64,000 nucleotides of DNA from the NCBI GenBank assembly GCA_004299555.1, contig SCQU01000006.1:86271-150270 (forward strand), given 5' to 3'. Below are positions 8,177 to 19,736 of this stretch, piece after piece (position 1 is the first letter of the stretch; each line of letters begins with the position of its first letter). A program made the position numbers and the translations under genes. The notes under the pieces were generated by a model. That model saw only the letters and a list, made by a program, of their open reading frames with translations. It did no database searches and was not told the DNA's origin. This DNA is from Rhodanobacteraceae bacterium (GTDB taxonomy: Bacteria; Pseudomonadota; Gammaproteobacteria; Xanthomonadales; Rhodanobacteraceae).

Positions 8177-8446
8177 ATGAACATCCAAAAGTCCATCGCC
8201 TTCGCCGCTGCCGTCCTGATCACGGCCGCAGGCATGGTCGGCATCATCAACTACACCAACGCCGGCGCCAGCCCCACCCGCGAGGCGATCCCTGCCACCA
8301 CCGACGTGATCCAGACCCTGCCGACCCTTCACGTCTTCCCGACCCGCGAACAGCTGCGCCAGTTGCACGACGGCCAGGCCAACGCCAACCCGGCCAATCC
8401 CGACATGCCGTACTACTCGTTCGCGAACGACACCACCGGTGTTTGA
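8177..8446 (+). CDS. Small exported or membrane-anchored hypothetical protein, first gene of the YtrA operon
   Basis: Protein of 89 residues preceded by an AAGGAG ribosome-binding site. Residues 1-30 form a signal peptide or signal anchor (NIQKSIAFAAAVLITAAGMVG), followed by a short polar, Pro/Asn-rich domain containing the PTLHVFPTREQLRQL segment. I do not recognise a domain. It lies directly behind the strong regulated promoter, so it should be the most abundant product of the operon. By position it may be a partner or sensor of the ABC system; that is inference. Confidence 0.75.
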   Translation: MNIQKSIAFAAAVLITAAGMVGIINYTNAGASPTREAIPATTDVIQTLPTLHVFPTREQLRQLHDGQANANPANPDMPYYSFANDTTGV

Positions 8447-8509
8447 CGCACCACGGGAGCGCCTCGCGCAATCGGCGAGGATGGCGGTACCACCGGCAGG
8501 ACCTGAACC

Positions 8510-8887
8510 ATGAGCGTAACCTGGAATGACAACGTCCCGATCTATCGCCAACTGCGCGCCCGCGTGGTCGCGATGATCCTGGACGGGGTCCTCAACGAGG
8601 GCGATGCCCTGCCCTCGGTGCGGCAGGTCGCGGCCGACTATCAGATCAACCCGCTCACCGTTTCCAAGGCCTACCAGGAATTGGTGGATGAGCAACTGGT
8701 GGAAAAACGCCGCGGCCTCGGGATGTTCGTCACCGACGGCGCCCGCGCCGCGCTGCTGAAAAGCGAGCGCGAACACTTCCTCAGCAAGGAATGGCCGCGC
8801 ATCCGCGCCCGCATCGAACGCATGAACCTTGACCTGCAAAAATTGCTGGCCACGCCGGCACCTGCTCCCGACAAGAGGGAATCGTGA
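8510..8887 (+). CDS. GntR family regulator, YtrA subfamily
   Basis: Repressor of 125 residues with only the winged-helix domain and a short C-terminal helix pair, the size expected of the YtrA subfamily. Diagnostic stretches are VPIYRQLRARVVAMILDG, GDALPSVRQVAADYQINPLTVSKAYQELVDE (helix-turn-helix) and KRRGLGMFV (wing). YtrA regulators repress ABC transporter operons that respond to cell-wall antibiotics or envelope stress. Its stop overlaps the ATPase start by four bases, so it autoregulates the operon of which it is the second gene; the palindrome at 8124-8139 is the likely operator. Confidence 0.95.
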   Translation: MSVTWNDNVPIYRQLRARVVAMILDGVLNEGDALPSVRQVAADYQINPLTVSKAYQELVDEQLVEKRRGLGMFVTDGARAALLKSEREHFLSKEWPRIRARIERMNLDLQKLLATPAPAPDKRES

Positions 8888-9804
8888 TGAACGTTGCAGC
8901 TGAAACCATCGCGGAACGGCCCGCCACGCCATCGGTCGACGGTTCTGACACCGTCATCCAAGCGCACGGACTGACCAAGCTTTACAAGAACGCGCGCGCC
9001 CTGGACGGTGCGGATTTTCGCGTCGGCGCGGGCCGCATCGTCGGCCTGATCGGCCCCAACGGCGCCGGCAAGACCACCGCCCTCAAGGCCATCCTTGGCC
9101 TGACCGATTTCCAGGGCGAGCTTGAGGTGCTGGGCATGGACCCGCGCAGGCAGCGGCCGCAGCTGATGCGCGACGTGTGCTTCATCGCCGACGTCGCCAC
9201 CCTGCCCCGCTGGATCCGCGTACACGAGGCGATCGATTTCGTCGCCGGCGTACACCCGCGTTTCGACCGCGCCAAGTGCGAACGTTTTCTCGAACGCACG
9301 AAGTTGAAACCCAACCAGCGCGTACGCGAAATGTCCAAGGGCATGATCGTGCAGCTGCACCTTGCGATCGTGATGGCCATCGACGCCCGGCTGCTGGTGC
9401 TGGACGAACCCACCCTCGGGCTCGACATCCTGTATCGCAAGCAGTTCTACCAGAGCCTGCTGGAAGATTACTTCGACGAGAACAAGACCATCCTCATCAC
9501 CACCCATCAGGTCGAGGAAATCGAGCACATCCTGACCGACCTGCTGTTCATCCGCGACGGCAAGATTGCGCTGACGACGACGATGGACGAAATGGGCGCG
9601 CGCTTTGCCGAGGTGTTGGTCAGCGCCGCCCAGGTCGAAGCAGCGCGGGCTCTCCACCCGATCGATGAACGCGCGGCGGTGTTCGGCAAAAGCATCTTCG
9701 TGTATGACGGCGCCGACCCGGAACCGCTGGCGCGGCTGGGTGAAGTCAAGCGGCCATCGGTCTCTGACCTGTTTGTCGCCATCATGAAAGGAACCTACGC
9801 ATGA
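8884..9804 (+). CDS. ABC transporter ATP-binding protein
   Basis: ATPase of 306 residues. Walker A is GPNGAGKTTALK (about residues 56-67), Walker B is LLVLDEPTLGLD and the switch His is in ITTHQVEEIEH. The signature region MSKGMIVQLHLAI departs from LSGGQ, as is common in YtrB-like exporters. The C-terminal 80 residues carry an extra regulatory domain. It overlaps both neighbours by four bases (GntR regulator upstream, permease downstream), so stoichiometric translation is likely. It energises the permease in the next gene; the substrate is unknown. Confidence 0.95.
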   Translation: MMNVAAETIAERPATPSVDGSDTVIQAHGLTKLYKNARALDGADFRVGAGRIVGLIGPNGAGKTTALKAILGLTDFQGELEVLGMDPRRQRPQLMRDVCFIADVATLPRWIRVHEAIDFVAGVHPRFDRAKCERFLERTKLKPNQRVREMSKGMIVQLHLAIVMAIDARLLVLDEPTLGLDILYRKQFYQSLLEDYFDENKTILITTHQVEEIEHILTDLLFIRDGKIALTTTMDEMGARFAEVLVSAAQVEAARALHPIDERAAVFGKSIFVYDGADPEPLARLGEVKRPSVSDLFVAIMKGTYA

Positions 9805-10796
9805 AAGCGCTCGTGAAATCGCCCTTCGTCTGGCTGCTGAGGCGCGAATACTGGCAGGAACGGCGCGGTGCCTTATGGTCCCAGGTCACCCTTGCCGCCA
9901 TCCTGATCGTGCTGTCGATCTTCGGCATCATCGTGGCCGAGGCAGCCCGCATCCGGGCTGGCGTCAACGTCCACTTCGTCACTGGCGGCGACATCGGGCA
10001 AACGCTGGCAAGCGCGCTCAGCCACGATACCCCGGGGCTGGTGCTGGGGCTGGACAGCATGATGTGGACCTTTGGCCTGATGGCCGCGCTGGTGCTGTCC
10101 TTCACGCTGTTCTTCTACCTGCTCGGCGCGCTGTATGACGATCGCAAGGATCGCAGCATCCTGTTCTGGAAATCGTTGCCGGTGTCAGACACCGCCACCG
10201 TCCTGTCCAAGGTCGTCACCGCCATTCTGGTGCTGCCATTGATCGCGCTTGGCGTGACGCTCGCTGGCTACCTCGGCGAGCAGATCGTCGCCAGCATCTG
10301 GTTCGCGGCACACGGGCTCAATCCGTTCACGCTGCTGTGGGCGCACTGGGGCCCGTACTCGACCTGGCTGCACCTCGTGGCGACGATTCCGGTCAGCGCG
10401 GTGTGGGCCTTGCCGGCCATTGGCTGGCTGCTCTTCTGGTCCGCTGCCGCACGCAGCAAGCCGTTCCTGTGGGCGGTCATGGTTCCGGTGCTGGCCGGCG
10501 TGCTGAACTCGTGGATCGCGCTGCTGCGGTTGCCGCACGTCCCGATCGAGTTTTTCTGGGGCAATCTGGTTGCCCGCCCGTTGCTCAGCATCATCCCGGG
10601 CAGCTGGGTGACAACCTATGCGGCCAACCCCGGCTTCGTCATCCCCGCCGACATCACGGGGATCGACCGCACACTCGGCACCTTCGGGACGATGTACCAG
10701 ACGCTGCTGCAACCTGAAATGTGGATCGGCGCGATCGTCGGCACCGCCCTGATCGCCGCCGCGATCTGGTTCCGCCGCTGGCGCGATGAAGTGTAA
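9801..10796 (+). CDS. ABC transporter permease
   Basis: Integral membrane protein of 331 residues with about six hydrophobic segments (roughly 29-50, 90-115, 138-160, 190-215, 225-245 and 305-325) and a cytoplasmic coupling stretch DDRKDRSILFWKSLPVSD, typical of ABC-2-type permeases. A large extracytoplasmic loop lies between the first two segments. Its ATG overlaps the ATPase stop, and it would assemble with the ATPase to form the exporter. Relatives in YtrA operons are associated with envelope stress; no substrate is evident from the sequence. Confidence 0.9.
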   Translation: MKALVKSPFVWLLRREYWQERRGALWSQVTLAAILIVLSIFGIIVAEAARIRAGVNVHFVTGGDIGQTLASALSHDTPGLVLGLDSMMWTFGLMAALVLSFTLFFYLLGALYDDRKDRSILFWKSLPVSDTATVLSKVVTAILVLPLIALGVTLAGYLGEQIVASIWFAAHGLNPFTLLWAHWGPYSTWLHLVATIPVSAVWALPAIGWLLFWSAAARSKPFLWAVMVPVLAGVLNSWIALLRLPHVPIEFFWGNLVARPLLSIIPGSWVTTYAANPGFVIPADITGIDRTLGTFGTMYQTLLQPEMWIGAIVGTALIAAAIWFRRWRDEV

Positions 10797-10815
10797 ATCC
10801 GGTGAGGACACGACC

Positions 10816-11466
10816 ATGCGCAAACTTTGGATCACCACGACCGCCACGCTTATCGGCCTCGCGCTCGCGGGCTGCAGCAGTGGCCAGCCAGACGCCACCA
10901 CTGCCGCGGCAACGAGCTCGCCCCTGGACCACGCGCTCAACCACGTGCTCGACCGCGCCGCCACCCAACTCCAAACCGAGGACCTGACGCTCGACAACAA
11001 GCACGATATCGCCCCGGAAGGCAAGATCACGCCACAGGGCGATCTGCTTATCGCCGGCAAACCGGTACCGCTAACGTCCGCGCAACGCAGCGAAGTACTC
11101 GCCTACCGACAGCAAGCCATCGCCGTTGGCGAGCAAGGCATCGCGATTGGCCGCAGCGGCGCAGCGCTTGGCTTGCAAGCAGCCAGCACGGCAATTGCCG
11201 CAGTGTTCTCAGGTAAGTCCGGCCAAGAGGTCAAACAACAGCTCGAAGCAAAGGCGACGGGCATCCGCGAATCGGCGCTGAAACTTTGCCGGCAGTTGCC
11301 TGCGATGATGGCGGCGCAGCAGAAACTGGCCACCGACGTGCCGGCCTTCCGGCCCTACGCCACCATCACGCAACACGACGTGAGCCACTGCATGGATGAC
11401 GCAGTCCACGGCGGCAACGCTACCAGCGGTGCAGCGACTTCGGCACCCAGGCGCACAACCCACTGA
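10816..11466 (+). CDS. YggN-like (DUF2884) lipoprotein, last gene of the YtrA operon
   Basis: Lipoprotein of 216 residues with a lipobox at LALAGC and a following Ser, predicting outer-membrane sorting. The mature part matches the YggN/DUF2884 pattern: KITPQGDLLIAGKPVPLTSAQRSEVLAYRQ, then a long helical stretch and a C-terminal RESALKLCRQLPAMMAAQQKLA segment with a conserved Cys. The ATG at 10816 follows GGTGAGGA; the longer frame starting in the permease is unlikely. It starts 19 bp after the permease stop, so it belongs to the operon. Function unknown; its place with an ABC exporter points to envelope maintenance. Confidence 0.8.
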   Translation: MRKLWITTTATLIGLALAGCSSGQPDATTAAATSSPLDHALNHVLDRAATQLQTEDLTLDNKHDIAPEGKITPQGDLLIAGKPVPLTSAQRSEVLAYRQQAIAVGEQGIAIGRSGAALGLQAASTAIAAVFSGKSGQEVKQQLEAKATGIRESALKLCRQLPAMMAAQQKLATDVPAFRPYATITQHDVSHCMDDAVHGGNATSGAATSAPRRTTH

Positions 11467-11482
11467 CGCAAACCGCTGACGT

Positions 11483-11515
11483 AAAAAAGAAGGTCACCCA
11501 TGGGCGGCCTTCCTT
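11483..11515 (-). terminator. Possible terminator for fumC
   Basis: A hairpin formed by AAGGTCACCC and GGGCGGCCTT (11490-11511, imperfect in the middle) is followed on the minus strand by a T-run (A-run 11483-11488 on the plus strand). It lies 20 bases past the fumC stop. The stem mismatches make it a moderate call. Confidence 0.5.
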
Positions 11516-11534
11516 CCATTGCAACCACAGCGAA

Positions 11535-14379
<2,845 letters not shown>

Positions 14380-14380
14380 C

Positions 14381-15601
14381 ATGGCAGCGCCCGCGATCGA
14401 AGTCCACGCGCGCCGCCGGCAACCGCTGGGCATGCCGCCGGCCCGTTTCCTGCGCGACTATTGGCAGAAGCGGCCACTCCTGATCCGCCACGCATTCCCG
14501 GATTTCCAGCCACCGTTGACCCCCGACGACCTTGCGGGTCTTGCCTGCATGGAAGGCGCACTGGCAAGAATCGTTTCACACCGGCAAAAGCCAAAGGTTC
14601 TGGATGCGCACCGGCGCCGGAACGACGGCGAATGGACGGTGCGTACCGGCCCCTTCGACGAGGCGCTGTTCGCCCAGCTGCCAGAGACCGGCTGGACGCT
14701 GCTGGTGCAGGACGTGGACAAATGGAATGACGATACCGCGGCCCTGCTTGCGCACTTCGCGTTCATCCCCAGCTGGCGCATCGACGACGTGATGGTCAGC
14801 TACGCCACCGATCGCGGCGGCGTGGGCGCGCACGTTGACCAGTACGACGTGTTCCTGCTGCAGGGCTCCGGGCGGCGCCACTGGTCAATCGACGTGCGCC
14901 CGCATCCGGACCTGCGCTTCCGCGGCGATGTGGAGCTGAAACTGCTGCGCGCATTCCACCCCAGTCACAGCTGGATACTCGAGCCGGGGGACGTGCTGTA
15001 CCTGCCACCGGGCGTGCCGCACGACGGCGTCGGCGTCGGCGAATGCACCACCTGGTCCGTTGGCATGCGGGCGCCGGCGACGGGCGAGCTGCTGTTGGAC
15101 CTGGCCGCGCAACTCGCGGAGACACTGCCGGAAGCACAGCGGTTCGCCGACCCCGACCTCACGCCGGCAAAACAGGCTGGCGAAATTGACGCTGCAGCGA
15201 TCGCGCGCGCGCGCAACACGCTCGGTCCCCTCGCGGCCATGCTCGATGACGACGCGCTCGGTGACTGGTTTGGCAGCTTCATCACGCGCTACCGCGCGGC
15301 GCAGGTCGCAACCCCCCGCAGGCGCACGTTGACGCCCGCGGCACTGGCCGCGCGCCTGCCGCGGTCCGTGGTGCAACGCGACCCATGGACGCGGTTCGCA
15401 TGGCGTCGTACCGGTCGCGGCGCCAGGCTGTACGCGGGCGGAAACGCATACGACGCGCCACCCGCGTGGGCGCGTGCGCTGGCAGGAACGCCACGCAGCA
15501 TCGATGGCGCCGTCCTGCAAGCGCTGCCCGGGCGGGCGCGCGGGCTCGCGCTTTTGACCGCGCTTGCCAACGCAGGCTGCGTCGGTTTGCGACGGCGCTG
15601 A
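14381..15601 (+). CDS. roxA: Cupin-like (JmjC) ribosomal protein uL16 arginine hydroxylase, RoxA/YcfD type
   Basis: 2-Oxoglutarate/Fe(II) dioxygenase of 406 residues; the family hydroxylates an Arg of ribosomal protein uL16. The N-terminal LGMPPARFLRDYWQKRPLLIRHAF segment is diagnostic. Iron ligands are the His and Asp in GAHVDQYDVFLLQ and a distal His in LPPGVPHDGVG. A dimerisation region and C-terminal winged-helix portion follow (PRRRTLTPAALAARLPRSVVQRDPWTRFAW). It starts one base after purB, an arrangement seen in related genomes. Oxygen-dependence makes it a possible link between oxygen supply and translation. Confidence 0.92.
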   Translation: MAAPAIEVHARRRQPLGMPPARFLRDYWQKRPLLIRHAFPDFQPPLTPDDLAGLACMEGALARIVSHRQKPKVLDAHRRRNDGEWTVRTGPFDEALFAQLPETGWTLLVQDVDKWNDDTAALLAHFAFIPSWRIDDVMVSYATDRGGVGAHVDQYDVFLLQGSGRRHWSIDVRPHPDLRFRGDVELKLLRAFHPSHSWILEPGDVLYLPPGVPHDGVGVGECTTWSVGMRAPATGELLLDLAAQLAETLPEAQRFADPDLTPAKQAGEIDAAAIARARNTLGPLAAMLDDDALGDWFGSFITRYRAAQVATPRRRTLTPAALAARLPRSVVQRDPWTRFAWRRTGRGARLYAGGNAYDAPPAWARALAGTPRSIDGAVLQALPGRARGLALLTALANAGCVGLRRR

Positions 15602-15658
15602 AGTTCTCTACAATCGACCCACACTCTACCCACCCGGTGCCCCGCGGAGCTCGAAGGC

Positions 15659-16660
15659 ATGCCGATCCCCGACGACTTTCACGTTGAAGTGTGCGACTGG
15701 CAGAGCACCGCCGATCGCGCAGCGCTGCTTGGCGTTCGCGCAACGGTATTCATCGAGGAACAACACGTGCCCGCCGACATCGAGCGCGACGATGACGATG
15801 CGCGCGCGGTGCACCTGCTGGCGCGCACGCCGGCCGGGGACCCGGTAGGTACCGGCCGGCTGCTGGTCGACCCCGCGCCCGGGGATGGCCACAGCACCGG
15901 CCGCACGGGCCACATCGGCCGCATGGCGGTGCTGTCCGCATGGCGCCGCCGCGGCGTCGGCAGCACCCTCCTGCACGGCCTGCTGGACCACGCACGTGCG
16001 CGCGGCGTCCGCGAAATCTGCTTGCACGCCCAGCACACCGCCATTGCGTTCTATCAGCGCCATGGGTTTACGGCGCGCGGCGCGGAATTCGAGGAAGCCG
16101 GCATTCCCCACGTCGAAATGACCCTGCAATTGACACCGCTGGCGGCGCCCGAACGCCCGGCGCTTGCGCCGGCACCCGCGGCCGTGATCCTGCGCGCTGC
16201 GACCCGCGAAGAACTCATCGACGTCACCCGCACCCTGCTCGCGGGCGCCAAGCACAGCATCTGCATCCTGGTGCGCGAGCTGCATCCGCAACTGCTGGAC
16301 GACACCGCATGCCTAGTCGAACTGCGGCGGCTCGCGGTCTCCGGCCGCGGCGCGTCAATCCGCATCGTTGCCCAGGACCTCAGCCGCGCGCTGGAGGAAG
16401 GCACGCGCGTGCTCGAATTGGCGCAACGCGTCTCCAGCGTCGTCCAGCTGCGGCGGCCGCTCGAACCGGCAGACCAAAAGTACGCGTCGGCGTTCATGTG
16501 TACCGACACGCAAGGCTACCTGTTCCGGCCGGTTGAAGGCGACATGATGGCCACCGGTTCCACCTACGCACCCGGCCGCCACGCTGAACTGACCCGCCTG
16601 TTCGAGGGTATCTGGGAGCGCTCCGAGCCCTGGCCGGAGCTGCGCATCCTCGGAATCTAG
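15659..16660 (+). CDS. GNAT acetyltransferase fused to a C-terminal PLD-like (DUF7931-type) domain
   Basis: Protein of 333 residues in two parts. Residues 1-160 form a GNAT domain of the ElaA/YjcF kind: ALLGVRATVFIEEQHVP, the acetyl-CoA loop GRMAVLSAWRRRGVGSTLL and the terminal strand AIAFYQRHGFTARGAEFEEAGIPHVEMT. Residues 170-333 form a second domain (TREELIDVTRTLLAGAKHSICILVREL, then LRRLAVSGRGASIRIVAQDL) that recalls the half-domain of phospholipase D-like proteins but lacks an HKD motif. The fusion is presumably a modifier with an attached recognition module. Substrate unknown. A TACAAT at 15609 is its likely -10 element. Confidence 0.82.
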   Translation: MPIPDDFHVEVCDWQSTADRAALLGVRATVFIEEQHVPADIERDDDDARAVHLLARTPAGDPVGTGRLLVDPAPGDGHSTGRTGHIGRMAVLSAWRRRGVGSTLLHGLLDHARARGVREICLHAQHTAIAFYQRHGFTARGAEFEEAGIPHVEMTLQLTPLAAPERPALAPAPAAVILRAATREELIDVTRTLLAGAKHSICILVRELHPQLLDDTACLVELRRLAVSGRGASIRIVAQDLSRALEEGTRVLELAQRVSSVVQLRRPLEPADQKYASAFMCTDTQGYLFRPVEGDMMATGSTYAPGRHAELTRLFEGIWERSEPWPELRILGI

Positions 16661-16710
16661 GCGGGCCATCGAATCTGGCCCGGCGCTCCCGCACTGCAGC
16701 ATTTAACCGT

Positions 16711-16716
16711 TATAAT
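16711..16716 (+). promoter_or_regulatory. -10 element of the sucA promoter
   Basis: A consensus TATAAT within an AT-rich patch (ATTTAACCGTTATAATTG) 66 bases upstream of the sucA start. No good -35 hexamer is visible, suggesting activator dependence or an extended element. Confidence 0.55.
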
Positions 16717-16781
16717 TGCAGGTCGCGGCGCGACACGGCCTTGGGCGGTGCCCGCAATCCAACCTTCGCGTGGTGACCATC

Positions 16782-19613
16782 GTGAGTGACGGCGGCAGTT
16801 TGTTGCAGCAATTGGCGGAAACGTCCCAGTTTGGCGGCGGCAACGCCGCCTATCTCGAGCAGTTGTACGAAGCCTGGCTGCACGACCCGCAGTCGGTCGC
16901 GCCCGCGTGGCGCACCTGGTTCCAGAGCCTCCACGGCGCGGGTGACGTTTCCCACACCGACGCCATCGCGCGGATTGTGGCCGCCCAGCAACAAGGGCGC
17001 CGTGCCGGAGCGCCGGTCGACGACGCCCACGCGCGCAAACAGGCGGGCGTGCTGCGGTTCCTGACCGCCTACCGGTCGCGCGGACACCTCGCGGCCGACC
17101 TGGACCCGTTGGCGATCGCGCCCAAGCGCCCGGCCCCGGACCTCGACTTGCCGTTCCACGGTCTGGCCGACTCGGACCTCGACACCGAGTTTGATTGCGG
17201 CAGCTTCGCCGGCGGCGGCCAGCGCATGACGCTGCGTGAACTGCGCGAACGCCTGCGGCGCACCTACGTCGGCAGCATCGGCGCCGAGTTCATGCACATC
17301 AGCGACCACACCCAACGGCGCTGGATCTACGACCGGCTCGAGAAGGCCAGCGGCGACCCGGGCCTCGAGGACAGCGACCGCAGGCGCGTGCTGGCCAAAC
17401 TGACCGCGGCGGACGGCCTCGAACGCTACCTGCACACCAAGTACGTTGGGCAGAAGCGCTTTTCGCTCGAGGGCGGTGACTCGCTGATCCCGCTGCTGGA
17501 CGACATGATCCGCCGCGCCCGCGGCGACGGCGTCTACGAACTGGTGATCGGCATGGCCCACCGCGGCCGCCTGAACGTGCTGGTCAACATCCTGGGCAAG
17601 CCGCCGCAGCAACTGTTCGCCGAATTCGAAGGCAAGCACGACGGCCCGGATGACCCCGGTCATTCCGGCGACGTGAAATACCATCTTGGTTTTTCCGCCG
17701 ACATCGTGGCGCCCGCGGGTGACATCCATGTGGCGCTGGCGTTCAACCCGTCGCACCTTGAGATTGTCAATCCGGTGGTGTCGGGCTCGGTGCGCGCGCG
17801 CCAGGTCCGCACCCACGACGGCGCCCACGAGCACGTGCTGCCGGTACTGATCCACGGTGACGCAGCGCTGGCCGGCCAGGGCGTTAACATGGAGCTGTTC
17901 AACATGTCGCAGACGCGCGGCTTTGGCGTTGGCGGCACCGTGCACATCGTCATCAACAACCAGATCGGTTTCACCACCGATTCCACCGACGGCCGCAGCA
18001 CGCTGTACTGCACCGACGTGGCCAAGATGGTCAACGCGCCCGTGCTGCACGTGAATGGGGACGATGCCGAAGCCGTGATCCAGTGCGCGCGGCTGGCATT
18101 TGATTTTCGCCAGCAGTTTCACAAGGACGTGGTGCTTGACCTCGTCTGCTACCGGCGCCACGGCCACAACGAAGCCGACGAACCCGCGGCCACCCAGCCG
18201 GTCATGTACGCGGTCATCAAGCGCCTGCCGCCAACCCGCGAGGTTTACGCGCGGACGCTGGTCCAGCGCGGCCTGATTGCCGACGGTGACGCCCAGAAGC
18301 TGTTCGACGCATTCCGCGCCCAGCTCGACGCCGGTACGCCGGTGCCGGACCTGGCACCGCCCGGATCGCAAAAGTATGCCGTTGACTGGCGCCGCTTCAT
18401 CGGCGGGCGCCTCGATCAGGACGTCAAGACGGGGGTGCCGCGCAAGACGCTGGACGCCCTGGCCAGCAAAATCCTCACCTGGCCGGCCAACGTCACGCTG
18501 CATCCGCGCGTGGCCAAGATCTACCAGACCCGCCACCAGATGGCCGAAGGCAAGGTGCCGCTGGACTGGGGCTATGCGGAAAACATGGCCTACGCGACGC
18601 TGATCGCGGAGGGCAGCGCGCTGCGCCTGGTGGGCCAGGACACACCGCGCGGCACCTTCTTCCACCGCCACGCGGAATTGCACGACCAGAAGACCGGCGA
18701 AATCTACACGCCCCTCGCGCACATCCGCGACGACGTCGCGGTCGAAGTCGTCGATTCGTTGTTGTCGGAAACCGCGGTGATGGCGTTCGAGTACGGCTTT
18801 GCCACCGCCGATCCGGACACGCTGGCCATCTGGGAGGCCCAATTCGGCGACTTCGCCAACAGCGCCCAGGTCGTGATCGACCAGTTCATTTCATCGGGTG
18901 AGGCCAAGTGGAACCGGCTGTGCGGGTTGGTGGTACTGCTGCCGCACGGCTACGAAGGCCAGGGCCCGGAGCATTCCTCCGCGCGCCTGGAGCGCTACCT
19001 GCAGCTGTGCGCCATGGACAACATGCAGGTGTGCATCCCGACGACCCCGGCGCAGATGTTCCACATGCTGCGACGGCAGATGTTGCGTGACTGCAGGAAG
19101 CCCCTGATCGTGATGACGCCAAAATCGCTGCTGCGCCACAAGCTCGCGGTATCGACGCTGGAAGACCTGGAAACGGGCCACTTCCACAAGGTCATTGGCG
19201 ATCAGCGCATCCAGGCCGCGAAAAAGGTCAAGCGCGTGGTGCTGTGCGCGGGCAAGGTCTACTACGACCTGTTTGCCGCGGCCGAAAAAGCCGGGCTCGA
19301 CAGCGTCGCACTCGTGCGCGTGGAACAGCTGTACCCGTTCCCGCGCGGCGAAGTCACCGCGGAGCTCGCGAAATATCCGGCGGCGCGCGAAGTCATCTGG
19401 TGCCAGGAAGAGCCGCAAAACCAGGGCGCGTGGTTCCAGATCCGCCATCACCTGCAGGCCTGCGCAGATGGTGACCACAGCCTCCATTACGCGGGCCGCG
19501 TACGCTCCCCGGCGCCCGCCGCCGGCTACCACAACACCGACAGCGCCGAGCAGCAGGCACTGGTACAGCAGGCGCTGATTGATCCAGCGGGTGACGACCA
19601 CTCGCTGGAGTAA
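16782..19613 (+). CDS. sucA: 2-Oxoglutarate dehydrogenase E1 component
   Basis: Thiamine-diphosphate enzyme of about 943 residues that decarboxylates 2-oxoglutarate and transfers succinyl to the E2 lipoyl group. Visible features: the N-terminal E2-binding helix (FGGGNAAYLEQLYEAWLHDP), substrate motif GMAHRGRLNVLVNILGKP, the ThDP-binding GDAALAGQGVNMELFNMSQ region, NNQIGFTTD, and the C-terminal transketolase part (GYEGQGPEHSSARLERYLQLCA). The start is uncertain: a GTG at 16782 has a GGTGA five bases upstream, GTG codons at 16770/16773 are alternatives. It is the first gene of sucA-sucB-lpd, with a 123-base repeat-bearing gap before sucB. Confidence 0.96.
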   Translation: MSDGGSLLQQLAETSQFGGGNAAYLEQLYEAWLHDPQSVAPAWRTWFQSLHGAGDVSHTDAIARIVAAQQQGRRAGAPVDDAHARKQAGVLRFLTAYRSRGHLAADLDPLAIAPKRPAPDLDLPFHGLADSDLDTEFDCGSFAGGGQRMTLRELRERLRRTYVGSIGAEFMHISDHTQRRWIYDRLEKASGDPGLEDSDRRRVLAKLTAADGLERYLHTKYVGQKRFSLEGGDSLIPLLDDMIRRARGDGVYELVIGMAHRGRLNVLVNILGKPPQQLFAEFEGKHDGPDDPGHSGDVKYHLGFSADIVAPAGDIHVALAFNPSHLEIVNPVVSGSVRARQVRTHDGAHEHVLPVLIHGDAALAGQGVNMELFNMSQTRGFGVGGTVHIVINNQIGFTTDSTDGRSTLYCTDVAKMVNAPVLHVNGDDAEAVIQCARLAFDFRQQFHKDVVLDLVCYRRHGHNEADEPAATQPVMYAVIKRLPPTREVYARTLVQRGLIADGDAQKLFDAFRAQLDAGTPVPDLAPPGSQKYAVDWRRFIGGRLDQDVKTGVPRKTLDALASKILTWPANVTLHPRVAKIYQTRHQMAEGKVPLDWGYAENMAYATLIAEGSALRLVGQDTPRGTFFHRHAELHDQKTGEIYTPLAHIRDDVAVEVVDSLLSETAVMAFEYGFATADPDTLAIWEAQFGDFANSAQVVIDQFISSGEAKWNRLCGLVVLLPHGYEGQGPEHSSARLERYLQLCAMDNMQVCIPTTPAQMFHMLRRQMLRDCRKPLIVMTPKSLLRHKLAVSTLEDLETGHFHKVIGDQRIQAAKKVKRVVLCAGKVYYDLFAAAEKAGLDSVALVRVEQLYPFPRGEVTAELAKYPAAREVIWCQEEPQNQGAWFQIRHHLQACADGDHSLHYAGRVRSPAPAAGYHNTDSAEQQALVQQALIDPAGDDHSLE

Positions 19614-19618
19614 TGCCC

Positions 19619-19706
19619 GGTCATCCCGGCCACGGGCGGGCCGGGGCCCAGCACCACGGACGGCGCCCACGCAATCCACTGGATTCCCGCCGCGGCGGGG
19701 ATGACC
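19619..19706. repeat. REP-like palindromic repeat between sucA and sucB
   Basis: Arms GGTCATCCC (19619-19627) and GGGATGACC (19698-19706) are perfectly complementary and enclose a CCACTGGATTCCCGCC-type core and a nested CCCGCCGCGGCGGGG palindrome. This is the general form of dispersed REP-like elements in Xanthomonadales. It lies within the operon and is transcribed with it. Confidence 0.75.
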
Positions 19707-19736
19707 GCACACAACTTACGCATCCGAGGATATTCC

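Noticed and set aside
16710..18842. A 710-codon open frame antisense to sucA
   Set aside because: Caused by the high GC bias of sucA codons; composition is His/Asp/Val/Arg-rich without domains, and sucA is unambiguous.
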